From contig JBKECP010000020.1 in the NCBI GenBank assembly GCA_047974765.1, positions 1 through 64,000 on the forward strand: a stretch of DNA of 64,000 nucleotides, given 5' to 3'. The notes below the pieces were generated by a model that was given only the letters and a program-made list of their open reading frames with translations, did not search any database and had not been told where the DNA came from. Made by a program: the position numbers and the translations under genes. Shown here piece after piece: positions 25,702 through 34,024 of this stretch. This DNA comes from JBKECP01 sp047974765 (GTDB lineage Bacteria > Pseudomonadota > Gammaproteobacteria > Pseudomonadales > Halieaceae). How positions within the stretch are numbered: position 1 is the first letter of the stretch; each line of letters begins with the position of its first letter.

Positions 25702-26643
25702 ATGTCTATGTCTTCCTGGTCACGCCTGAACAGGCCGTGGTTGCACTTTCTTGTTATTGGTTCTGTATTGTTTGAATTGAGCCGCCTGGCTTTTCCTGAG
25801 CCCAGGCCTGTTATCGGGCCTCTCACTGAAAACCGGATAGTCAATCTGAAAGAACAATGGCTGTTGGCAGCTGGTCGGCCACCAACGGCTGAAGAGTTGC
25901 AGGCCATGATTGAGCAGGAGCTGGATAGAGATATGCTGTTTCAGCGTGCGCTGGATATGCAGTTACATTTAACAGACCAGGTGGTCTATCAGCGACTCTT
26001 ACTGAATATGAATTTTCTTGGTCTGGCCGATGAAGGTAAGAGTGACAGTGCACTTTATCGGCAGGCGCTGGATATGCGTTTGCACCTGGGTGATGAAGTC
26101 ATCAAGCGTCGTATGGTGCAGGTCATGGAGCGACTTATTCTGTTGGCAAATCCGCCAGCAGCGGTAACAGATGAAGATCTGGCGGCGGATTTTGCTCTGC
26201 GTCGTGAAGCATTAAAGCGGCCGCCACGGTATTCCATCAAGCATATTTATTTTACACGCGAACGTAAAACTGAAATCCCCGACATTATCAAACATATCCA
26301 GAAGGAACAGTTGAGTCCGCAACAAGCCCTGCAATACAGCTCTCCTTTTTTATCCGGTTATCATTTTCAGCAGCAGACACCGGATCGCCTGGTGCGCAAT
26401 TTTGGTGTTGATTTTGCTGATGAACTGCTGGCTCTGGATCTTCGCTCAGGTATATGGGTGGGGCCCATCGTATCAACTTATGGCTTGCACTATGTATGGA
26501 TAGACGCCATTGAAACGGGTCGAAATGTGGAATTGGACGATGTCAGAGCGATTCTTGAACGCGATCTGATGATGCGCCATCGCAATGCGGCACTGGCAGC
26601 AGGTATAGCCCGATTGCGACAACACTATGAGGTGCGCCAATGA
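25702..26643 (+). CDS. PpiC/parvulin-like peptidyl-prolyl isomerase, membrane anchored
   Basis: 313 residues. An N-terminal membrane anchor (WLHFLVIGSVLFELSRLAF, residues 13-33) is followed by a SurA-N/PpiC-type helical region (LLAAGRPPTAEELQAMIEQE) and a C-terminal parvulin-like domain beginning RYSIKHIYFTRE and ending GPIVSTYGLHYVWIDAIETG. It would assist periplasmic protein folding. It overlaps the following HupE-type gene by four bases (ATGA). This pairing suggests the isomerase serves that membrane protein or a shared pathway. Confidence 0.82.
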   Translation: MSMSSWSRLNRPWLHFLVIGSVLFELSRLAFPEPRPVIGPLTENRIVNLKEQWLLAAGRPPTAEELQAMIEQELDRDMLFQRALDMQLHLTDQVVYQRLLLNMNFLGLADEGKSDSALYRQALDMRLHLGDEVIKRRMVQVMERLILLANPPAAVTDEDLAADFALRREALKRPPRYSIKHIYFTRERKTEIPDIIKHIQKEQLSPQQALQYSSPFLSGYHFQQQTPDRLVRNFGVDFADELLALDLRSGIWVGPIVSTYGLHYVWIDAIETGRNVELDDVRAILERDLMMRHRNAALAAGIARLRQHYEVRQ

Positions 26644-27656
26644 AACGGTGGCAACGACAACAATGGCGGTTGTTGCAAATGCTGTTTTTGTTGTTTTTGT
26701 GTATTTCATCATCTGCTCAGGCTCACCGTTTTGCGCCTTCTCTGTTAAAAGTAGAAGAGCTGGATAGTGGACGCTATAGCATGATATGGAAAGCGCCAGC
26801 CCAAAATGCCACGCCCATCGTTATGCGGCCCACCTGGCCGGATGCCTGTACGGTGGCCAGTGCCAGTCCGCCCTATCTTGAAGGTACCGGTCGGGTTGTC
26901 AGCTGGCAGCTGGACTGCTCTGCCTTGGGTGAGGCTGCTCTGGTGGGGCAGGTGTTGAGTATTGAGGGTTTGGGTGTCAACCAGTCAACGGCAATGGTGA
27001 TGATCAGTCTGCGTGATGGTCGTTATTACCAGCAGATGTTGAGTGCTGAAAAACCAGCTTTTGAAGTGCCCGAAGAGCCGGGGGCAGGCCGGGTGGTGGG
27101 AGGCTATACGCGCTTGGGCATTGAACATATCTGGGGTGGTGTAGATCATCTGCTTTTTGTTTTTGGCCTGGTGCTACTGGTTGGCAGTGGTAGCCGTTTG
27201 TTGTGGACGGTGACGGCTTTTACGGCTGGGCATTCCATTACTTTGTCACTGGCTGCACTGGGCTATATCAGTTATCCGGTCATATTGATTGAATTTCTGA
27301 TCGCCGTCAGTATTTTTGTGGTGGCAGTTGAGCTGACTCGACCCGAGGGTGCTGTCAAGCGTCAGCCCTGGTGGCTTGCCGGTGTATTTGGTTTGTTGCA
27401 CGGCATGGGTTTTGCCGGTGCGCTGGCAGCGACCGGCCTGCCCCAGGACAACGTGCCACTGGCATTGTTGTTTTTTAATGTCGGTATAGAGCTGGGGCAA
27501 ATTGCTTTTATTTTACTGGTATTGCTGCTTTGGTTTTTTATCCGTAAACCGCTGGGGGATAAAGCTCAAGCCATGTTGCCGGTGCCGGTTTATATGCTGG
27601 GCTCGCTATCGGCCATGTGGTGTTTGCAGCGGGGGCTTGAGCTATTTGCCGGTTGA
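26640..27656 (+). CDS. HupE/UreJ-type membrane protein with N-terminal periplasmic domain
   Basis: 338 residues. The N-terminus has a signal-like hydrophobic helix (LLQMLFLLFLCISSSAQA), then a periplasmic domain of about 120 residues (HRFAPSLLKVEELDSG, with Cys in WPDACTVAS and SWQLDCSAL). The C-terminal half has about six transmembrane helices with the HupE/UreJ_2 signature RLGIEHIWGGVDHLLFVFGL, TAFTAGHSITLSLAALG and GLLHGMGFAGAL. The conserved His residues (HIWGGVDH, GHS, LHGMGF) suggest metal handling. Simple HupE proteins import nickel, but no hydrogenase or urease gene is nearby. It is translationally coupled to the PpiC-like gene. Confidence 0.85.
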   Translation: MKRWQRQQWRLLQMLFLLFLCISSSAQAHRFAPSLLKVEELDSGRYSMIWKAPAQNATPIVMRPTWPDACTVASASPPYLEGTGRVVSWQLDCSALGEAALVGQVLSIEGLGVNQSTAMVMISLRDGRYYQQMLSAEKPAFEVPEEPGAGRVVGGYTRLGIEHIWGGVDHLLFVFGLVLLVGSGSRLLWTVTAFTAGHSITLSLAALGYISYPVILIEFLIAVSIFVVAVELTRPEGAVKRQPWWLAGVFGLLHGMGFAGALAATGLPQDNVPLALLFFNVGIELGQIAFILLVLLLWFFIRKPLGDKAQAMLPVPVYMLGSLSAMWCLQRGLELFAG

Positions 27657-27676
27657 GAGCCTGTTTCCCTGGGGGC

Positions 27677-27722
27677 GACAATCAAATCGTGAAGGGTTCA
27701 TCTGTTTGATTGTCAGGTTAAT
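27677..27722 (+). repeat. Palindromic intergenic repeat, copy B
   Basis: GACAATCAAATCG (27677-27689) and CTGTTTGATTGTC (27702-27714) pair over ten bases, with a 12-base loop GAAGGGTTCAT-like as in copy A, followed by AGGTTAAT. The TTA at 27718-27720 is the complement of the stop codon of the lipoprotein gene, as with copy A and its neighbour. It lies between convergent genes. Confidence 0.85.
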
Positions 27723-28512
27723 CATCGGGATTGCCGGGCCAGAGCTCATCAATAATAAAGGGGTGAAAAGCCAGGCGAATACCTTCATGCAGGTGCGCTT
27801 CGTTTTCCAGTATATTGCGGCGTCGGGTGTAGCGTCCGCTGGCAGAACGTGTATCGATAGCATCAGTAGCATCCAGGCCACCCCGGCTGGCAAAGATGCG
27901 CACCAGCTCTGTATCAAAGATACTTACCTGTAGTGAGGCCATGGCAGCCGGAGTATTCCAGTCAAAATCAGCAGAAACTCCATCCCCCGGGCCTTGCAGC
28001 GTGGGTTTGCGGGTAACGCCATCCCAGCGTGCCAGGTGGTTCAGGCCAACATTGAATGGTACTTCCATTTCTATCAGATCAGTAAATACAAAGGCATCCA
28101 GATCTCTGGTCTTGATGAGTTCATCGCGCACGCTATGCATAATCTGGACAAAACTCTTCATATTGACTTTGCCCGTGGTTGGATCAAACGGGTTGCCGTA
28201 AATGCGTATCGCCGTATTCCAGTGGCTGCTGAACTCCCGTTGAGGCAGCACCTTGTAACCTTTGGACTTCAGATAGGTGGTCACCATGCCATCAATCCTC
28301 GGCGCGACATTCTCCAGATAATTGCGCGAGGAGGCACTGATGTTGATATGAGGGATGATGACCGTGCGGATACGCTCGGATACTATGCGCGTTTCGTCAA
28401 TCTCATAGGGAAATACGGTGGGGTTGTGGCTTGGGCCGCCAGCACAGGCACTGAGTAAAATGATCAGTGAAAATAAAATAAAACTACCAGTGAGGCTGTT
28501 GAGCAAACGCAT
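27718..28512 (-). CDS. Predicted lipoprotein, unknown function
   Basis: 264 residues starting with a lipoprotein signal peptide: hydrophobic core SFILFSLIILL and lipobox LSAC with Cys23. ATG 28512 is preceded by CAGGAGTCAGC, a good ribosome-binding site, and is preferred over ATG 28575. The mature part contains IRTVIIPHINISASSRNYLE, LKSKGYKVLPQREFSSHWN and IRIYGNPFDPTTGKVN. It has the look of periplasmic proteins that bind or sense a ligand (a fold like the GNA1162/DUF799 group is possible), but no family is assigned with confidence. The stop codon is inside repeat copy B. It is divergent from the hydrolase gene. Confidence 0.75.
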   Translation of the reverse strand: MRLLNSLTGSFILFSLIILLSACAGGPSHNPTVFPYEIDETRIVSERIRTVIIPHINISASSRNYLENVAPRIDGMVTTYLKSKGYKVLPQREFSSHWNTAIRIYGNPFDPTTGKVNMKSFVQIMHSVRDELIKTRDLDAFVFTDLIEMEVPFNVGLNHLARWDGVTRKPTLQGPGDGVSADFDWNTPAAMASLQVSIFDTELVRIFASRGGLDATDAIDTRSASGRYTRRRNILENEAHLHEGIRLAFHPFIIDELWPGNPDD

Positions 28513-28576
28513 GCTGACTCCTGATCCGTTATAGTGGCGGCATGGTAGCAAAATCTTTAGGGAGGCACAGCGCATA

Positions 28577-29356
28577 GTGAGCGTGTATCTTCATTCCACC
28601 ACTCGTGGTAGAGGGCCCGATGTTGTTTTATTGCATGGCTTGTTTGGTATGGGTAGTAATCTTGGCATGTTGGCCAGAGCCTTGCAGGATACCTGGCGCG
28701 TCCATTGCCTGGATCTACCCAATCACGGACGCTCAGACTGGCTTGATACGATGAGCCTGGCCTCTTTGGCCGGGGCGATTAGTGACTGGATGGATGAACA
28801 CAGTATTGCTGATGTGCGTCTGGTGGGTCATTCCCTTGGTGGCAAGGTGGCCATGTGGTTGGCACTGGCGCAGCCGATGCGGGTGTCCCGCCTGGTAGTG
28901 GCGGATATTGCCCCTGTAGCTTACCCACCTCACCACGATGATATTTTTCAGGGTTTGCATGCTGTTGCTGCTGCGTTGCCGCCTGATCGCGCAAGTGCGG
29001 ATGAAATACTGGCGCAATATATTGATGAGACGCCTGTGCGGCAGTTCCTGTTATGTAGTCTGGTACGGGATGAAAAGGGGCTGTATCGCTGGCGTTTTAA
29101 TCTGCAGGGTTTGGAGCAGGGCTATCATGCCGTCAGTGAAGAACTGGATAATTTTGAACCCTGCATGAATGATGTGTTGTTTCTGAAAGGAGAGCATTCC
29201 AACTACATTCTTCCTGAATATCGGAAGATGATTCTGAGAACCTTTCCCCGGGCCTGTTTAAAGGTGTTACCTGATACCGGGCACTGGCTGCATGCTGAAC
29301 AGCCGCGCTTATTTAATGCACAGGTACGCCGTTTTCTGGATAAAGCGCCGGGCTGA
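28577..29356 (+). CDS. Alpha/beta hydrolase, YbfF-like
   Basis: 259-residue alpha/beta hydrolase. It has the oxyanion-hole motif LLHGLFGMGSN near residue 17, CLDLPNHGRSDW, the nucleophile elbow VGHSLGGKVAM with Ser near 85, and catalytic His in DTGHWLHAEQP near 236. This pattern matches YbfF-type esterases acting on acyl-CoA or short esters. The start is GTG at 28577 following AGGGAGG about eleven bases upstream; GTG 28583 is an alternative. The substrate is unknown. Confidence 0.9.
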   Translation: MSVYLHSTTRGRGPDVVLLHGLFGMGSNLGMLARALQDTWRVHCLDLPNHGRSDWLDTMSLASLAGAISDWMDEHSIADVRLVGHSLGGKVAMWLALAQPMRVSRLVVADIAPVAYPPHHDDIFQGLHAVAAALPPDRASADEILAQYIDETPVRQFLLCSLVRDEKGLYRWRFNLQGLEQGYHAVSEELDNFEPCMNDVLFLKGEHSNYILPEYRKMILRTFPRACLKVLPDTGHWLHAEQPRLFNAQVRRFLDKAPG

Positions 29357-29424
29357 CGAGTGTGCCTGATAAGTGAGTACCGGATGCGAAAGGTGCTATT
29401 GAGAGTGATGGTGACGGAGATTAG

Positions 29425-29757
29425 GTGCGTATGTATCTAAGTCTGGGGGAGGTTTTATTCGTTTTTGCCTTTGGGGGTTTGGGTGTATTTTTTTTGAATT
29501 CCATACGTGTGCGTGAACTGGCAATACAAGAGGTGAGCCGGGCAGGGCAGCGCGATGACTTTCAGCTGCTGGATCAGTCAGTCGCTATTAACCGGCTGTC
29601 GTTGAGCCGCGATTCGCAGGGCCGTTGGTGTATCTGGCGCCAGTATCGTTTTGATTACAGCTACGATGGCGTTCGGCGGGAACAGGGTTTTGTCATTATG
29701 CTGGGCAGACAGTTGCAGGCTGTGGTCGTGAGTGAGCCGGACAAGGTCTTACATTAA
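29425..29757 (+). CDS. DUF3301 family protein
   Basis: 110 residues with one N-terminal transmembrane helix (LGEVLFVFAFGGLGVFFL) and the DUF3301 signature DFQLLDQSVAINRLSLSRD and WRQYRFDYSYDG. The family is common in gammaproteobacteria and has no known function. Both GTG 29425 and ATG 29431 follow the ribosome-binding site GGAG; either may be used. The TAA stop overlaps the stop of the convergent LysE gene in a shared TTAA. Confidence 0.85.
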   Translation: MRMYLSLGEVLFVFAFGGLGVFFLNSIRVRELAIQEVSRAGQRDDFQLLDQSVAINRLSLSRDSQGRWCIWRQYRFDYSYDGVRREQGFVIMLGRQLQAVVVSEPDKVLH

Positions 29758-30395
29758 TTTGCTAAAAGTTGTATCAACACCTGCCATAGCACGCCGCAGG
29801 CAACAAGTATCAACAATATGCCAAAAACCTGTGAAATCAGCAGCGCGTTTGCCTCCAGATGGGCGCGCACGGTGCTGCGCGATACCACGGATGCAATCAG
29901 GCAATACCAAAGGCCGTCAGTGGTGCCCACAGTGGCTACCATCAGTGCTTTTTGGGTGTTATTGCTGTCGGGTGAAAGAAACTGGCTGAACAGGGCCAGC
30001 ATAAATATCGCCAGTTTTGGGTTGAAAAAGGCAATCAGAAAACCTTGCCAGGCAGCACTGTGAACAGATAAGCGGGTGGCTGAATATGGTGTCTGCCTGT
30101 CAATACGATGGTCTGTCGCCCGCAAAGATACGATACCCAAGTAAAGCAGATAACTTGCCCCCAGTATCTGCAGTGTTGCAAATACTGCTGGTGAGCGGGT
30201 GATCAGCAGGGCCAGCCCGGCTACAGTGATCAGGCCGTAAAGTGCAACACCAACACCGTGTGCCAAAGCACTGGCATAGCCACTGCGTGAACCTGAGTGC
30301 AGCGTTGTATTCACCACCACCGCCAGGCTGGGGCCGGGTGATATGGCACCTAACAGACAGAGTGTGCACAGGGAAAGCCAGTGACTGAAATCCAT
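29754..30395 (-). CDS. LysE/RhtB family amino-acid exporter
   Basis: 213-residue membrane protein with about six helices. The family signature is in LLGAISPGPSLAVVVNTTLHSGSRSGYASALAHGVG near the N-terminus (GPS replaces the usual GP-N/D), followed by LQILGASYLLYLGI and GFLIAFFNPKLAIFMLALF. LysE/RhtB proteins export amino acids or derivatives such as homoserine lactones. ATG 30395 matches the family start; the ATG at 30542 would add about 49 non-conserved residues. Confidence 0.9.
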   Translation of the reverse strand: MDFSHWLSLCTLCLLGAISPGPSLAVVVNTTLHSGSRSGYASALAHGVGVALYGLITVAGLALLITRSPAVFATLQILGASYLLYLGIVSLRATDHRIDRQTPYSATRLSVHSAAWQGFLIAFFNPKLAIFMLALFSQFLSPDSNNTQKALMVATVGTTDGLWYCLIASVVSRSTVRAHLEANALLISQVFGILLILVACGVLWQVLIQLLAN

Positions 30396-30545
30396 AGTGA
30401 TGCTGATATCCGCTGAATTATTGTGCTTGTGTGGAGCGATACGGTCTTTGATATCGCGTACGATAAAGTCTGTCCCTTTGACTGAAAGAAACCCGAAAAG
30501 ACAGCTGTGTACGGAGCTGCATTGACCTGGATCTTCAGGCAAGGG

Positions 30546-30863
30546 TTACCTTAGACATCAATATTGTCCACAAAATCTGTGGATAAGTCAGTGGGTATTT
30601 TGTTTAAGTATGTATCAAAAGCCGAAGGTGACAGGATCATTACAAATTGTTTAAAAATCAACCAATCTTATTTTTCTTATTATTTTCAATTAGTTACAAA
30701 GTTAATGTAAAGCTGTTGATTTAAATGCACAGATAAGTTTACCTGTCTCGCTCAGTGCCAATTTGGTGTGCATAACCTGTCTGGAGAGCGGCGTCAACCG
30801 TTGATTGCAGCGAGCATTGTGTGAAGGTTCTCAGAATATTCAGTGGCTTATTTGTAATTGTCC
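30546..30863. other. AT-rich intergenic region with paired DnaA-box-like sites
   Basis: About 320 bases between the LysE gene and queD with no gene. TTGTCCACA (30564-30572) and TGTGGATAA (30578-30586) face each other across AAATC; the second is a perfect match to the inverse of the DnaA box TTATCCACA. The rest is AT-rich with no clear hairpin. A replication origin is not claimed, because there is no box cluster and no dnaA, gidA or parAB genes nearby. Confidence 0.45.
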
Positions 30864-31220
30864 TTAGTGACCTCTGTAGATGCAGCCAGAAGTACAGGTT
30901 TCCCTGATCTCAACCGCCGACAGGGTTGGCAGGACGGGTTCAAGCCGCTGCCAGATCCAGCGGGCGATCTGCTCACTGGTGGGATTCTCCAATCCGGGAA
31001 TATCGTTCAGGTAATGGTGATCCAGCTCGTCGAGAATGGGTTTAAAGGCAGCTTTTAAGTCGCTGAAATCCATTACCCAGCCACTGATTTTACCGATATC
31101 ACCGGAAACGCTGAGACGGACATGAAATGAGTGTCCGTGCAGGCGTGCGCATTTATGACCTGCAGGGACGTGGGGCAGGCGATGGGCTGCTTCGAAGTGA
31201 AATTCTTTGTAGATTTCCAT
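30864..31220 (-). CDS. queD: 6-carboxytetrahydropterin synthase QueD
   Basis: 118-residue enzyme of the queuosine pathway that converts dihydroneopterin triphosphate into 6-carboxytetrahydropterin. Zinc-binding His residues are in FEAAHRLP and CARLHGHSFHV; the catalytic Cys precedes this in GHKCARL. ELDHHYLNDI supplies the Asp/His relay and ETCTSGCIY the substrate-binding Glu. ATG 31220 fits the family start; ATG 31262 would add an unrelated extension. Other queuosine genes (queC, queE) are not next to it. tRNA-Asp(GTC), a queuosine-bearing tRNA, lies about 300 bases away. Confidence 0.95.
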   Translation of the reverse strand: MEIYKEFHFEAAHRLPHVPAGHKCARLHGHSFHVRLSVSGDIGKISGWVMDFSDLKAAFKPILDELDHHYLNDIPGLENPTSEQIARWIWQRLEPVLPTLSAVEIRETCTSGCIYRGH

Positions 31221-31365
31221 TTGATACCCGGCTTTAGAAGTGGTGAGCGGGCTTAAAAACATGTTCTTTATGATGCATTTAGATCCCGCAGAGGTATGGA
31301 TTTTACTACTAAAATCAAGTGCTTTTAATGCTCTAAAGAAATTTCCAGTTTTTTTTCGGGAAGGT

Positions 31366-31393
31366 TTGACAGCCCGTTAATTATCTCTATAAT
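31366..31393 (+). promoter_or_regulatory. Strong sigma-70 promoter of the tRNA operon
   Basis: TTGACA at 31366-31371 and TATAAT at 31388-31393 are both perfect consensus boxes, separated by 16 bases. A GCGCG stretch follows the -10 box, the kind of discriminator linked to stringent control of stable-RNA promoters. The first tRNA starts 17 bases later. Confidence 0.9.
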
Positions 31394-31410
31394 GCGCGTT
31401 CTCGGTTCGG

Positions 31411-31486
31411 GGGTGGTTAGCTCAGCTGGGAGAGCATCTGCCTTACAAGCAGAGGGTCGGCGGTTCGATCCCGTCACCACCCACCA
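31411..31486 (+). tRNA. tRNA-Val (TAC)
   Basis: Complete cloverleaf: acceptor arms GGGTGGT and ACCACCC, D arm GCTC/GAGC, anticodon arm TCTGC/GCAGA with loop CTTACAA (anticodon TAC at 31444-31446), T arm with TTCGATC, discriminator A and an encoded CCA at 31484-31486. First gene of a two-tRNA operon. Confidence 0.98.
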
Positions 31487-31512
31487 TTACCGGAAGTAAA
31501 TCTACCGAATTT

Positions 31513-31589
31513 GGACCGGTAGTTCAGTTGGTTAGAATGCCGGCCTGTCACGCCGGAGGTCGCGGGTTCGAGTCCCGTCCGGTCCGCCA
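31513..31589 (+). tRNA. tRNA-Asp (GTC)
   Basis: Complete cloverleaf: acceptor arms GGACCGG and CCGGTCC, anticodon loop CTGTCAC (anticodon GTC at 31547-31549), T arm GCGGG with TTCGAGT, discriminator G (the Asp identity base) and an encoded CCA. G34 of this tRNA is a normal queuosine site. Second gene of the operon, 26 bases after tRNA-Val. Confidence 0.98.
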
Positions 31590-31594
31590 TATTA

Positions 31595-31625
31595 GAAAGC
31601 CAGTATGCAAATACTGGCTTTTTTT
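31595..31625 (+). terminator. Rho-independent terminator of the tRNA operon
   Basis: AAAGCCAGTAT and ATACTGGCTTT pair perfectly around GCAA, followed by a run of T residues. Confidence 0.93.
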
Positions 31626-31760
31626 ATGCGCTTGAGCGCTGTGTGCCAGCTGGTAGTGGCGGCTTGATAGCCGCTTGCGACAAAATGCCACAGGGATTCA
31701 GGCTGTTTAGGCGGGAAGTCATAATATGGCTGGGATAGAATTCTCCGTTTGTATTTAAAG

Positions 31761-33065
31761 ATGACTATCGGCTTGTATCGACAAACTGAACCTGTATTGG
31801 CAGATTTTCGCAGACCGCTGCGTTTTTTCCTTTATCTGCGATTGTTATCACTGGTATTGGCAGCACTGGCAATCAGTGGCTGGCATTTGATGGTGAATTC
31901 CCTGCCCTTTGTGGTGTGGGCTTTGCTGTTAGTGATAACTGTCTTTGTCTGGACTCTGCAGGTGCTGCATTATAGCCATCTGCGTGAGCAGCGACGGGCT
32001 GTTTTGCGGGAGATTGTTCTGGAGCTGGCCTGGGTATCGTTGATAGCAATAATGGCCGGTGGTGCATCCAATCCTTTCATTTACTATTACCTGGTGATTA
32101 TTGCGCTGGCGGCCCTGATGCTGTCCCCCTGGCAGGCCTGGATGATCTGTGCCAGTAGTCTTGCCATATACACCCTGATGTTATTGCTGCAGGTCAGGGC
32201 GCACTTTTTGCACTATGAATCAGCCTACCAGCTCCACCTGGTGGGTATGTGGCTTAATTATCTGGTCAGTGCAGTTGTAGTTTGTTTTTTTGTGACTACG
32301 CTGGTAATGGCATTGCGACAGCAGTATGAGCAATTACAGCGAACCCGTGAAATCAATCTCAAAAATGAACAGCTGATTGCTTTGGCAACGGTCTGTGCAT
32401 CGACTATTCACAATCTGGCAACACCCCTGTCGACCCTGCTGTTAACGATTGAGGACATGAAACAGGCGCAGACAGACGATACTGTACACAGTGAAGATCT
32501 GTCGGTTATGAGCGAACAGATTCGGCGCTGTCAAAATACCATCGGGCATCTGTCAGCGATGATACAGCAGGGGCAGGTAGTTGCCTTTCGTTCTACATCA
32601 TCCATTGTTGATGACATCCGCGAGCACTATTTGATAAATCCTTCTGGACGGGAGCCGTTTATTACTGAGCAAAACCCCTTAAGAGGGCGGCTTGTTGTTA
32701 ATGATTTATTTAAATACGCACTAATTAATCTGATCAACAATGCACTTGAGTCTACCGACACGCCAGTGAAGGTAAGGTTTGGCAGTGAGAATGGCCACTT
32801 TTTCGCAGAAATAGAAAATAGTTGTTCGCTCACCCAGGCTCACCTGCTGAGGGAGTGGGGTAACCCGATGGTGTCGGCTAAGCGCAATGGTGTTGGTATT
32901 GGTTCTTTTTTGGCCAACAGTACCGTGGAGCAGATTGGAGGCACGGTGTCGATAAATATTGAATCTGGTGATGAAGATGATGTGGTTTGGGTTTGCGTAC
33001 GGGTTGATGTCCCTGAAGTGAAGCCACAACAAGGTGATCAGGTGGAAATGAGCAGCTATGAATAA
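31761..33065 (+). CDS. RegB/PrrB/RoxS-type redox sensor histidine kinase
   Basis: 434 residues. Six hydrophobic segments cover residues 20-190. Between the third and fourth lies GGASNPFIYYY near residue 100, matching the GGxxNPF quinone-sensing heptad of RegB. The H-box is ASTIHNLATPLSTLLL with His near 216, which is the unusual RegB-type H-box (HxLATPL). The ATPase part has LINLINNALEST and GVGIGSF. It monitors the quinone-pool redox state and phosphorylates its partner regulator. TTG 31749 is in frame, but ATG 31761 is the first ATG. It overlaps regA by eight bases. RegBA homologues commonly control terminal oxidase genes, so the cco operon in this window is a likely target (inference). Confidence 0.9.
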   Translation: MTIGLYRQTEPVLADFRRPLRFFLYLRLLSLVLAALAISGWHLMVNSLPFVVWALLLVITVFVWTLQVLHYSHLREQRRAVLREIVLELAWVSLIAIMAGGASNPFIYYYLVIIALAALMLSPWQAWMICASSLAIYTLMLLLQVRAHFLHYESAYQLHLVGMWLNYLVSAVVVCFFVTTLVMALRQQYEQLQRTREINLKNEQLIALATVCASTIHNLATPLSTLLLTIEDMKQAQTDDTVHSEDLSVMSEQIRRCQNTIGHLSAMIQQGQVVAFRSTSSIVDDIREHYLINPSGREPFITEQNPLRGRLVVNDLFKYALINLINNALESTDTPVKVRFGSENGHFFAEIENSCSLTQAHLLREWGNPMVSAKRNGVGIGSFLANSTVEQIGGTVSINIESGDEDDVVWVCVRVDVPEVKPQQGDQVEMSSYE

Positions 33066-33609
33066 GACAGCTACACCGTCCCCGATACTGCTTTATCTGG
33101 AAGATGATCATGCGCTGGCAGGTATTACCTCACGGGCAATGCAGCGCCATGGTTATAAAGTGCTGTCTTACCATTCGGTACAGGCCTTGCGCGAAGCGCT
33201 GCCAACACTTGATTTCAGTCATGTATTACTGGATTTGAAAGTCGGTAACGAAAACTCATTGCAATTGATTGATGCAATTTGTGCCCACCGTGATGTGCCT
33301 GTTGTTATTCTTACGGGCTATGGCAGCATTCGTACGGCAGTACAGGCAATCAGGCTGGGCGCTGTCGATTTTCTCAGCAAGCCCTGTCACCCGGATGATA
33401 TCGCTGTTGCCCTGTCCGGGCGGAAAGTGGAATCTTCTGAACTTGCCGGATACTTTGAAAAGCCTTCATTGCGCTCGCTTGAATGGGAGGCCATCCAGCG
33501 GGCGCTGGATGAAAACAAAGGCAATATCTCGGCAACTGCCAAGCAGCTTAAAATGCACCGTCGGACCCTGCAACGCAAGCTGCAGAAGCGACAGCTTCGG
33601 GAGAATTAA
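33058..33609 (+). CDS. RegA/PrrA/RoxR-type response regulator
   Basis: 183 residues. The receiver domain has LEDD at residues 12-15, phospho-acceptor Asp in HVLLDLKVG near 60, VILTGYGS and LSKPCHPDD. The C-terminal Fis-type helix-turn-helix is NISATAKQLKMHRRTLQRKLQKR, almost the invariant RegA recognition helix (MHRRTLQRKL). It differs slightly from the family norm in a shortened linker with few prolines. Translationally coupled to the sensor. The stop overlaps the end of the convergent gamma-glutamylcyclotransferase-like gene. Confidence 0.93.
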   Translation: MNKTATPSPILLYLEDDHALAGITSRAMQRHGYKVLSYHSVQALREALPTLDFSHVLLDLKVGNENSLQLIDAICAHRDVPVVILTGYGSIRTAVQAIRLGAVDFLSKPCHPDDIAVALSGRKVESSELAGYFEKPSLRSLEWEAIQRALDENKGNISATAKQLKMHRRTLQRKLQKRQLREN

Positions 33610-33974
33610 TCAGGTTGGGCTGGCGTCTCAGCTTCTGTTGCATCCACATAGAGCCAGGCTGTCTGACCGGATTTAAAACGTGTAGATGTGCGGGCATATT
33701 CTTCAACTTCGTATTCATCAGCCTGGGCAAGCTCTTCAGAGCTGATGTTAAAGATGGTGCCGACTACTTCATCGGTTGGATTGCCGGTGTGTTTGAGAAT
33801 AGGGTGAAATTCCTTACCGCTCTTTCTGATGACTTCTGTATCACGGATGCGAACAGTGCCGACGATATAACCCTGAAGAGTATCGCCGACACCTTCGAGT
33901 CTGCGGCCAAAAGTTTCCAGCTGAACAGATTCCAGCTGCAATGTGCCATAGGAAAACAGGTGTTCCATACCCAT
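33606..33974 (-). CDS. Gamma-glutamylcyclotransferase/AIG2-like protein
   Basis: 122 residues. The substrate-binding loop near the start is LFSYGTLQLESVQ, and the catalytic Glu appears in AQADEYEVEEYARTSTRF, where the family has xxxLDxxEGxxYxR. Such proteins remove gamma-glutamyl groups or act on related amine conjugates; the substrate is unknown. ATG 33968 is an alternative start. It runs convergently against regA with the two stops overlapping. Confidence 0.85.
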   Translation of the reverse strand: MGMEHLFSYGTLQLESVQLETFGRRLEGVGDTLQGYIVGTVRIRDTEVIRKSGKEFHPILKHTGNPTDEVVGTIFNISSEELAQADEYEVEEYARTSTRFKSGQTAWLYVDATEAETPAQPD

Positions 33975-34024
33975 AACACTCCTGTATGAAGGTTGTTTAT
34001 AGAAATGATCTGATCTGATAATGA

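Noticed and set aside
30564..30586. Chromosome replication origin
   Set aside because: Only two box-like sites and none of the usual origin neighbours are present.
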